DNA from: an uncultured Acinetobacter sp.
Lineage (GTDB): Bacteria; Cyanobacteriota; Vampirovibrionia; Gastranaerophilales; Gastranaerophilaceae
DNA length: 14,081 nt
Assembly: GCA_946623365.1 (NCBI GenBank)
Contig: CAMORE010000048.1
Coordinates: forward strand, 1-14,081
Reading direction: 5' to 3'
The translations under genes were made by a program, and so were the position numbers. Below are positions 7,128-13,343 of the stretch, piece by piece. Every line of letters begins with the position of its first letter. Position 1 is the first letter of the stretch. Under the pieces are notes generated by a model. That model was given only the letters and a program-made list of their open reading frames with translations, had not been told where the DNA came from and searched no databases.

Positions 7128-7777
7128 ACTTCTTGCTCCGATTTTTCAGTTTCTTTATTAGCTGTTTTTTCAATTAATGATATATCTTTAGAGTTATCTT
7201 TATTTATTATGGAATGTCTTTTCTTATAAAGAATGAAGAAGAATGCAACAAGTGCAATACTTACTGCTGCAATAACATAATTGAGATATTGCTTTATTGT
7301 TTCACCAAATAACATAAGAATTATACTAACAAGGAAAAACCTTCCTCCTCTTCCTAAAAGGCTTACGCCGATAAATTTTAAAATATTCATTTTTAGAATA
7401 CCGCTTGCAATTGTAAAAATATTATACGGAATAGGAGAAAATGCAGACAAAAATACGGCAAGTGAACCATATTCTTCATACATATTTTCTACTGCATTAA
7501 GTTTATCAATATTTTTCCCGAATAAACGGTTAAAAAGCGGTCTTCCTCCGTACTTACCTATCGAATATCCTATAACCCCGCCTGAAACCGAACCGATTGT
7601 ACATATTAATGCATAGAATAAAGCTTTCTGCGGGTTAGCTATATCCATAGCTATTAACATGACATCAGGAGGCAGCGGAAATCCTGGCAAACAGCTTTCA
7701 ATCCCTGCATTTATAACTAAACCTTGCAACCCTAATGATTGAAAAAGATTACTTATTTGTATTATTATTTCGTGCAT
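7118..7777 (-). CDS. YqaA/DedA-type (VTT domain) membrane protein
   Basis: This 219-aa integral membrane protein has the YqaA-like layout of the DedA/VTT superfamily: a re-entrant N-terminal segment with ESCLPGFPLPPDV (about 27-39), a hydrophobic segment at 52-73 ending in GYSIGKYGG, the signature FSPIPYNIFTIASGILKM (about 113-130), then LLGRGGRFF (140-148) and a last membrane helix at about 167-184. The C-terminal tail is charged and cytoplasmic-looking. Characterised DedA proteins support membrane homeostasis and include undecaprenyl-phosphate flippases; YqaA proteins are less studied, so the substrate here is unknown. The ATG at 7777 has AAGGA 5 nt upstream and follows the rqcP stop by 10 bp, so the two are co-transcribed; the 3' end overlaps yjbQ. 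Confidence 0.88.
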   Translation of the reverse strand: MHEIIIQISNLFQSLGLQGLVINAGIESCLPGFPLPPDVMLIAMDIANPQKALFYALICTIGSVSGGVIGYSIGKYGGRPLFNRLFGKNIDKLNAVENMYEEYGSLAVFLSAFSPIPYNIFTIASGILKMNILKFIGVSLLGRGGRFFLVSIILMLFGETIKQYLNYVIAAVSIALVAFFFILYKKRHSIINKDNSKDISLIEKTANKETEKSEQEVCQ

Positions 7778-7787
7778 ATTATCCTTC

Positions 7788-8033
7788 TTAATTTATTTCT
7801 TCATATAAAGTTGATGCTTCTTGTATACTTACATTCCCTTCCGGAATAACTAAAACTTTGTATTTATTAATCTTATTGGTATATTCTATTTCTATTATAT
7901 CGCCCACTTTTAATTGTTTTGCCGGCTTTGCAGAATTTCCGTTAACAGAAACTCTGCCCATCTCTGATACAGAATTTGCAACAGTCCTTCTTTTAATTAA
8001 TCGTGATACTTTTAGAAATTTATCTAGCCTCAT
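7788..8033 (-). CDS. rqcP: RqcP (YabO), S4-domain ribosome quality control factor
   Basis: This 81-aa protein is essentially one S4 RNA-binding domain (about residues 1-60) beginning MRLDKFLKVSRLIKRRT, which matches Bacillus subtilis YabO/RqcP very closely and is related to Hsp15 of Escherichia coli. RqcP binds obstructed 50S subunits carrying peptidyl-tRNA and helps RqcH add alanine tails to stalled chains. The conserved GRVSVNGNSAKPAKQLKVGD segment is the usual end of the S4 core. Its ATG overlaps the purine nucleoside phosphorylase stop codon by one base (TAATG), so translation is probably coupled. The rest of the pathway (rqcH) is not in the window. Confidence 0.9.
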   Translation of the reverse strand: MRLDKFLKVSRLIKRRTVANSVSEMGRVSVNGNSAKPAKQLKVGDIIEIEYTNKINKYKVLVIPEGNVSIQEASTLYEEIN

Positions 8034-8836
8034 TAGAGTCTTTTTATGACCTCTTTTATTAACAGTTTAAATTTATTCTTTGCTGAATTAGCTGCATTAA
8101 TAACATCATCATGAGAAAGTCCTACAGTACTGACTCCAGCCGCTGAATTACAAATACAGCTAATTCCGATAACCTTCATTCCTGCCCAAGAAGCTACAAT
8201 TGCTTCCGGTACGGTTGACATACCTACTGCATCTGCTCCTAATACTCTTGCCATTCTTACTTCTGCCGGTGTTTCGTAAGAAGGTCCGGTTAATGCCATA
8301 TATACACCTTCTTGCAGGTCAATCCCTATCTCATTACCTGTTTTCTTTACCAGTTCTACGTATTCAGGTGTATAAACTTCACTCATATCGGGGAACCTCG
8401 TTCCCATAGAGTCATCATTTGCGCCTATTAAAGGATTAACTCCCATAAAGTTGATATGATCCGTTATAACCATTAAATCTGAGGGGCTGAAGGATGCATT
8501 AACACCACCGGCTGCATTAGTTAGTATAACGGTTTTGACTCCAAGTTTTTTCATCACTTTTATCGGTAATACAGATTTTTGAACAGAATGTCCTTCATAT
8601 AAATGAAAACGACCTTGCATCATTACTACTTTTTTACCGCTTATTTCTGAAAAAACAAGCCTTCCTCTATGCCCGATGACTGTTGATACTTCAAAATTAG
8701 GAATATCTTTGTATTCAATACTCATTTGGCAATATTCATCTGCCAGTTCTCCAAGTCCTGAGCCCAAAACAATTCCGATTTCAGGCTCAAAATCTCGAAT
8801 TAATTGCTTAATGTACTTTACAGAATCATTTAGCAT
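8033..8836 (-). CDS. punA: Purine nucleoside phosphorylase (trimeric PNP family)
   Basis: The enzyme splits purine (deoxy)nucleosides with phosphate into free base and (deoxy)ribose 1-phosphate for salvage. The 267-aa protein has the trimeric PNP/MTAP layout: GIVLGSGLGELADE with the phosphate-binding Ser near the N-terminus, GRFHLYEGHS, NAAGGVN, DHINFMGVNPL, GPSYETPAEVRM with the substrate-site Glu and Met, and ICNSAAG with the purine-binding Asn. It is not the hexameric DeoD type. I chose the ATG at 8836: GGGAG precedes it by 11 nt (a rather long spacing), and the predicted promoter would start transcription at about 8853, too late to include the in-frame ATG at 8854. That alternative would add six residues. 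It heads an operon with rqcP, the YqaA-like gene and yjbQ. Confidence 0.95.
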   Translation of the reverse strand: MLNDSVKYIKQLIRDFEPEIGIVLGSGLGELADEYCQMSIEYKDIPNFEVSTVIGHRGRLVFSEISGKKVVMMQGRFHLYEGHSVQKSVLPIKVMKKLGVKTVILTNAAGGVNASFSPSDLMVITDHINFMGVNPLIGANDDSMGTRFPDMSEVYTPEYVELVKKTGNEIGIDLQEGVYMALTGPSYETPAEVRMARVLGADAVGMSTVPEAIVASWAGMKVIGISCICNSAAGVSTVGLSHDDVINAANSAKNKFKLLIKEVIKRL

Positions 8837-8859
8837 ATAATTTAACACTCCCATTTAAT

Positions 8860-8888
8860 ATTCTACAACAACTAAAAATCCCTGTCAC
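8860..8888 (-). promoter_or_regulatory. Promoter of the punA-rqcP operon, overlapping a terminator
   Basis: On the minus strand GTGACA (8888-8883, five of six consensus bases) and TAGAAT (8865-8860, five of six) are exactly 17 nt apart. The -35 lies in the loop and upper stem of the preceding gene's terminator, so transcription end and restart are interleaved. Initiation would fall near 8853, giving a leader of about 18 nt that carries the GGGAG ribosome binding site. Confidence 0.6.
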
Positions 8889-8907
8889 AGTTGTAACAGG
8901 GATTTTT
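8874..8907 (-). terminator. Intrinsic terminator of the 99-aa protein gene
   Basis: A 12-bp perfect stem, AAAAATCCCTGT (8874-8885) with ACAGGGATTTTT (8896-8907), has a 10-nt loop. Read on the minus strand it ends in TTTTT and lies 27 bp after the stop codon of the small gene. Confidence 0.85.
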
Positions 8908-8934
8908 ACAAAACTATATAATTAGTTTATAAAA

Positions 8935-9234
8935 CTAGTCTTTATTATTACTTCCGCAAAATGCGTTCTTATGATAGCCGTTATTAGAAGCTCCTTCACT
9001 TGCCTTACCTGCAAGTACTCCTAAAAAAGCGCCAACCATTCCTGATATTATTGATGCTACACCAAAACTGCCTGCTGCAAACATGCCTAATAACACACCG
9101 GCACCGGTTCCTACAGTTCCGGCCGCCCCTGCTTGCCAACTCTTAAATGAAGGTGTTACTAATTGTTCTTTTTGTGTTGTGTTAATCTTTCTAACATTTA
9201 CGGGTTGTGCATAACTAATAGGAATTATTCTCAT
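8935..9234 (-). CDS. Small glycine-zipper hydrophobic protein, unknown function
   Basis: I recognise no named family. The 99-aa product has a polar, basic N-terminal third (MRIIPISYAQPVNVRK..., ending in TPSFKSW at 28-33), a long small-residue hydrophobic stretch at about 35-77 with many Gly-xxx-Gly-type spacings (for example GTGAG, GMFAAG, GMVGAFLG), and a short polar tail with one Cys at 93. This resembles glycine-zipper membrane hairpins. The N-terminus does not look like a cleaved signal peptide. The ATG at 9234 is preceded by AAAGGAG at 8 nt spacing, and a promoter with a perfect -35 lies upstream; an earlier TTG at 9312 would start inside that promoter's -35 and is rejected. The gene stands alone between two terminators. 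Confidence 0.85.
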   Translation of the reverse strand: MRIIPISYAQPVNVRKINTTQKEQLVTPSFKSWQAGAAGTVGTGAGVLLGMFAAGSFGVASIISGMVGAFLGVLAGKASEGASNNGYHKNAFCGSNNKD

Positions 9235-9283
9235 AACACACACTCCTTTCGCTATTTTCTTTCTTATATCTCGGTACTTTGTA

Positions 9284-9312
9284 AGGATACACCTTCCAAA
9301 AATATTTGTCAA
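9284..9312 (-). promoter_or_regulatory. Sigma-70-type promoter of the 99-aa protein gene
   Basis: Minus-strand TTGACA (9312-9307, perfect consensus) and TATCCT (9289-9284) are 17 nt apart. Transcription would start near 9277, leaving a leader of about 43 nt with a strong Shine-Dalgarno. The promoter lies just after the rpoC2 terminator, so this gene is expressed independently of the RNA polymerase operon. Confidence 0.65.
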
Positions 9313-9328
9313 TCATCCTAAAGGATGA
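9313..9328. promoter_or_regulatory. Perfect 7-bp inverted repeat abutting the -35 (possible operator)
   Basis: TCATCCT (9313-9319), AA, AGGATGA (9322-9328) is a perfect palindrome that touches the upstream edge of the TTGACA hexamer of the 99-aa protein gene. Its two-base centre is too tight for an RNA hairpin, so a dimeric regulator site is the more natural reading. That is inference from position and symmetry only. Confidence 0.35.
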
Positions 9329-9335
9329 ATTTTAC

Positions 9336-9375
9336 AAAAAAGAAGAGGATGTTTTTATCTAACATCCTCTTCTTT
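9336..9375 (-). terminator. Intrinsic terminator of the rpoC operon
   Basis: A 15-bp perfect stem, AAAGAAGAGGATGTT (9339-9353) with AACATCCTCTTCTTT (9361-9375), has a 7-nt loop. On the minus strand the stem runs into TTTTTT. It lies 17 bp after the rpoC2 stop codon and marks the end of the RNA polymerase operon. Confidence 0.92.
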
Positions 9376-9392
9376 ATTATAATTGTAACCAA

Positions 9393-12300
9393 TTAGTCAT
9401 CGATTATTGCATCATTACCGGCTGTTAGCTCAGGAGCGCCAAACATACCTTCTATCTCTTCTAAGATAGCTGAAGGTTTTCTTGCTTGGTTACGTTGAGC
9501 GGCTCTTTTTTGAGCTTCTCTGTCACGTTCTTCGCTAGCAAATGATAAGTGGTGGAAACCGGTACCGGCAGGTATTAATCGACCTATGATAACGTTTTCT
9601 TTCAAACCTCTTAACATATCTTTCTTGCCGTCTACAGCTGCTTCTGTCAAGATTCTTGTTGTTTCTTGGAATGAAGCTGCAGATATAAATGATTCTGTGT
9701 TCAAAGAAGCTTTTGTAATACCTAATAACATGTACTCACAAGTTGCTTCCTGACCATCGTGTTCACGAACGGCTTTGTTTTCATTTTCAAATGTTTGAAC
9801 TTCAACAAGTTCTCCCGGTAATAAGTTTGTATCACCTGAATCAACAATTCTTACTTTCTTTGTCATCTGGCGTACGATAATTTCAACGTGCTTATCAGCA
9901 ATTTCAACCCCTTGTGAACGATATACACGTTGAACTTCATCTACCAAGTATTGTTGAGCTTCTTCAGGTCCGCAAAGTCTTATAATATCATGCGGGTTAA
10001 GAGGACCGCTTGTTAACGGCTGACCTTTCTTAATCTTTTGACCGTTTGTAACAACTATGCTTGCATCAATTGCAAATTTAATCTCAGTAGATGAACCTTC
10101 ATCTGATACAAGATATAATCTCGGAACATCATCTTCAATTTCAATCTTTGCCGTACCGTCATATTCTGCTAAGATAGCGCAATCTTTAGGTTTACGAGCT
10201 TCAAGAAGTTCTTCAACTCTCGGCAAACCTTGAACGATATCACCGGTTTTCTCTCTTTCGAATACAAGTGATGCTAACATGTCACCATGTTGAACTAACG
10301 CACCTTCTTCAACCTGTAACATAGTACCAGGGCTGATTAAGTAAGGACGACCATTTCTGATTGTTACTGATTTTGGTGTTACTTCAACAATCTTACCTGA
10401 GACAGTTGCAGTTTCGCCTGATGAAGCAAGTTCTGTATCAAGTTTTATAAAGTCGCCTTTCTTAACTGAAGGTTTATTTTTTGTTGATATTGTAGTTTCA
10501 AAATTAGCACAGTTCAAAAGAAGTCTTCTTGATTCTGAAGAATCACCCTTAATTGAAGCACAGCCGTCATTTAGTGCTAATACGTCAGTTTTGGCAACCG
10601 GTGTCTTAGCATCAATTACGTCACCGTTTTTCACTAATAATTCTGTTTGTAATGAACTGTTAAGTTTTGAATTACCTTCTAATTCACGACGAACAATTAA
10701 TGTTTCCAAAACAACAATCTTTAAATTCTCTTCTTCGTCAAGTTCTACCAAACCTTTAAGGTGTGATAAATAGCCTTGCATTTGAAGAACAAGAGATGTT
10801 CTTGTAAGAGTTGCACCATCTAAGTTCCTTACCCTTGCACCATCTTTGTATTGTAATTGAGTTACAGGAACAATATTAATTAATTCGTCTGTTGATTCAA
10901 ATTTGATAGAAACATCTTTTTGTTCAACATAAATTGTTTGAACTGGTCTTACCAAAATTTGAACAGGTTTGTCTTCCAAAGAATCCTCTTCAAGAGAAGT
11001 TGTATCAATCTCTTCATCAAGATCATCTATATCAAGATCATCAAAATCCATTTCCATTAATGTAACAATAGAAGTTTCTTTAACCTTGATTCCTTTAGCA
11101 ATTGTAGTACCTGCTTCAACTACAGCCCCTTCTTCAACCTTGAGTTCAGACATACTTGATAAAGTATGAACTTCACCCGGTCTGATTGTAATTTCATGAA
11201 CAACACCATTGAATTCTTTAAATTCAACAATACCGTCAATATGACAATAAATGTCTTTTACAACTTCAGTTCCTGCAGTAACAAATGTTCCGTTTTCAAC
11301 CATTTTTAATGAGGCATCTTTATTCAGCTGATGTACTTCTTCCGGAACAAATACCACATTACCGGGTTTTGTAACAATTTGATTTTCATCAACTTCTATA
11401 TCTAAATATTTAATTTCACCGCTTGAAGAAACTGAACATTCATCATCAATAAGCTCTGCAATAATCATACCGTTTTCAACTGTAGTATCAATAGGAGCTT
11501 TAACGATGTATTTTTCATCAGACTTCTTAACAGTCCATAATTGTTCTTTTTTAGTTTGTTCAAACTTAGCATTTGAAGGAGCAAGGGATGCGATTACGAT
11601 TGTAATTTCCTTACCTGAAACAATCTTATTAATTTTATTTTTACCGGATTTAATTTCTTCAACAACTAAATCTTCACCGTATCTTACTTCTCCGCCATGT
11701 TCAGAGATGATAAGTGTTTCAGCAAGTCTGTCACCTGCTTTAACTTTTTGTTCATCTTCAACAAGAATCTTAGAACCACCCGGAAGGTTATAAACGTCGC
11801 CGCCTATTACCCAAACAATACCGTTTTTGTTTGCAGTTCTGGAGATATTTCCTTGTCTGTCTTTCTTTTCATCAGCAACAAAGTCTTCAAATAATACCAT
11901 ACCTGAAATATCAGCATTAATATCTTTTGTAGCTTTTTCTGTTAAACGTGATTCATTTGATGATGGTTTGAATTCAGCAAGTTTGTAATCTTTTTCAATT
12001 TCTTGACCATTTTCAAAGAATATTGTTGCACCTGCCGGAATATGAATCTTTTCTGCTTTCTTGCCTGATTTAACTTCAATATCGGCTTCATAGATTGAAA
12101 CTCTTACTACATCACCGTGACGTGTTCTAAGTTCTCTTGTTTTAAGCTTAGATTCTACAGTACCTGCAACAGGTGAATGAATTTCCTTTGTTGCTTCTTT
12201 AACGCCTACAGCACCACCTGTGTGGAATGTTCTCATTGTTAACTGAGTACCGGGTTCACCAATTGACTGAGCTGCGATAATACCGATTGCTTCTCCGACA

Positions 12301-13253
12301 TCAACCAATTTCTGAGATGTAAGTGCCCATCCGTAACATTTTTGGCAAACACCGTATTCAAGTCCGCAAGTTAAACCTGAACGAACTTTTAGTTCTGTAA
12401 GATTCAAGTGAGAAATTTTCTTGATATCTTTTCTGTCCATTGTTGTATTTTTAGCAACCAACAAGGTTTTTCCGTCTTCGTCAAAAATGTCTTGAGCAAC
12501 AGTTCTGCCCAGTAATCTGTCTAATAAAGGAACGATAATAGCATCACCGTCCATAATAGGCTTCATGTTAATATATTTTTCTCCGCCGCAGTCTTCTGCT
12601 CGAATGATTACATCTTGTGCAACGTCAACCAAACGTCTTGTTAAGTATCCTGAGTCAGCTGTTTTTAACGCTGTATCTACAAGACCTTTTCTTGCACCGT
12701 ATGATGAAATGATGTATTCGGTAACGGATAAGCCTTCTTTAAAGTTTGATGTAATAGGTAAGTCGATAATCTGTCCCTGTGCGTCTGCCATCAATCCTCT
12801 CATACCTACTAACTGAGATACCTGTGATAAGTTACCTCTTGCACCGGAGAATGCCATCATATATACAGGATTCAATCTGTCAAAGTTTTCAACAACCTGT
12901 TCTGTCAACTTAGCTGTTGTTTCAGACCAAGTATCAATAACCTTCGTATATCTTTCAACTTCTGTAATTTCACCTTTTAAGTATCTGTGTGTAGATTTTT
13001 CAATTTCTTTTTCAGCTTCTTCTAAAAGTGCTTTCTTTGTATCAGGAACCTGAAGGTCAGAAATCGAAATTGTAACACCGGATTGAGTTGCCATTTTATA
13101 ACCCAAATTTTTAAGAGTATCAGCTAAATCAGCTGTTTTAGCTCCGCCGTATTCCAAATAGATTTGAGCCAGCAACTTATTCAAACCCTTTTTATCCATC
13201 TGTTTATTGATGAATTCAGGAATATGAGTTTTGTGTGTGTAAGTATTTTCCAT
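9393..13253 (-). CDS. rpoC2: RNA polymerase subunit beta' (RpoC2, C-terminal half of bacterial beta')
   Basis: The 1286-aa protein is the separate C-terminal half of beta' as found in cyanobacteria and plastids. It opens with NKQMDKKGLNKLLAQIYLEYGG, the normal post-split start. The zinc site is complete: C222, C296, C303 and C306, with the 74-7-3 spacing of Escherichia coli beta' C814/C888/C895/C898. The bridge-helix region is at about 125-200. The trigger loop starts with GEPGTQLTMRTFHTGG (about 332-347) and is interrupted by roughly 650 residues of repeated beta-rich (SBHM-type) modules, the SI3 insertion, before resuming at GDIVQGLPRVEELLEARKP (from 1004). The C-terminus carries the expected VEIIVRQMTKKV and GKKDMLRGLKENVIIGRLIPAGTG. 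A 29-residue acidic stretch (734-762) within SI3 is unusual. GAGGA lies upstream of the ATG. Confidence 0.98.
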   Translation of the reverse strand: MENTYTHKTHIPEFINKQMDKKGLNKLLAQIYLEYGGAKTADLADTLKNLGYKMATQSGVTISISDLQVPDTKKALLEEAEKEIEKSTHRYLKGEITEVERYTKVIDTWSETTAKLTEQVVENFDRLNPVYMMAFSGARGNLSQVSQLVGMRGLMADAQGQIIDLPITSNFKEGLSVTEYIISSYGARKGLVDTALKTADSGYLTRRLVDVAQDVIIRAEDCGGEKYINMKPIMDGDAIIVPLLDRLLGRTVAQDIFDEDGKTLLVAKNTTMDRKDIKKISHLNLTELKVRSGLTCGLEYGVCQKCYGWALTSQKLVDVGEAIGIIAAQSIGEPGTQLTMRTFHTGGAVGVKEATKEIHSPVAGTVESKLKTRELRTRHGDVVRVSIYEADIEVKSGKKAEKIHIPAGATIFFENGQEIEKDYKLAEFKPSSNESRLTEKATKDINADISGMVLFEDFVADEKKDRQGNISRTANKNGIVWVIGGDVYNLPGGSKILVEDEQKVKAGDRLAETLIISEHGGEVRYGEDLVVEEIKSGKNKINKIVSGKEITIVIASLAPSNAKFEQTKKEQLWTVKKSDEKYIVKAPIDTTVENGMIIAELIDDECSVSSSGEIKYLDIEVDENQIVTKPGNVVFVPEEVHQLNKDASLKMVENGTFVTAGTEVVKDIYCHIDGIVEFKEFNGVVHEITIRPGEVHTLSSMSELKVEEGAVVEAGTTIAKGIKVKETSIVTLMEMDFDDLDIDDLDEEIDTTSLEEDSLEDKPVQILVRPVQTIYVEQKDVSIKFESTDELINIVPVTQLQYKDGARVRNLDGATLTRTSLVLQMQGYLSHLKGLVELDEEENLKIVVLETLIVRRELEGNSKLNSSLQTELLVKNGDVIDAKTPVAKTDVLALNDGCASIKGDSSESRRLLLNCANFETTISTKNKPSVKKGDFIKLDTELASSGETATVSGKIVEVTPKSVTIRNGRPYLISPGTMLQVEEGALVQHGDMLASLVFEREKTGDIVQGLPRVEELLEARKPKDCAILAEYDGTAKIEIEDDVPRLYLVSDEGSSTEIKFAIDASIVVTNGQKIKKGQPLTSGPLNPHDIIRLCGPEEAQQYLVDEVQRVYRSQGVEIADKHVEIIVRQMTKKVRIVDSGDTNLLPGELVEVQTFENENKAVREHDGQEATCEYMLLGITKASLNTESFISAASFQETTRILTEAAVDGKKDMLRGLKENVIIGRLIPAGTGFHHLSFASEERDREAQKRAAQRNQARKPSAILEEIEGMFGAPELTAGNDAIIDD

Positions 13254-13285
13254 TTTTATATTTCCTCAATTTCTCTATTTATATC

Positions 13286-13337
13286 GCAGGGTGCAACTTA
13301 TTGCACCTGTCTTTTGGTGCGAATAATCGCACCCTAC
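13286..13337. repeat. Inverted pair of REP-like palindromes between rpoC1 and rpoC2
   Basis: Two perfect 7-bp palindromes with 4-nt loops lie 8 bp apart: GGTGCAA-CTTA-TTGCACC (13290-13307) and GGTGCGA-ATAA-TCGCACC (13316-13333). Each has a four-base head on its outer side: GCAG on the plus strand (13286-13289) and GTAG on the minus strand (13337-13334). The arms are therefore in opposite orientation and can also pair partly with each other into one long hairpin. A GTAG head plus palindrome, arranged as an inverted pair, is the hallmark of REP/BIME elements mobilised by RAYT transposases. No T-run follows, so it is unlikely to be a simple terminator, and rpoC2 must be transcribed through it. 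Confidence 0.65.
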
Positions 13338-13343
13338 ACATTA

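Noticed and set aside
9235..9312. N-terminal extension of the 99-aa protein from a TTG start
   Set aside because: The extension overlaps the perfect TTGACA promoter box and has no ribosome binding site, while the ATG at 9234 has a strong one.
10591..12816. Plus-strand open frames opposite rpoC2
   Set aside because: All are antisense to an intact, conserved RNA polymerase gene with no supporting signals; they are shadows.
13286..13337. Intrinsic terminator between rpoC1 and rpoC2
   Set aside because: Neither palindrome is followed by a T-run in the direction of transcription, and rpoC2 has no separate promoter that I can see.
13254..13343. rpoC split as a frameshift or insertion-broken single gene
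   Set aside because: rpoC1 ends with tandem stops at the standard cyanobacterial boundary and rpoC2 has its own Shine-Dalgarno and ATG with the normal N-terminus, so this is the ancestral split.
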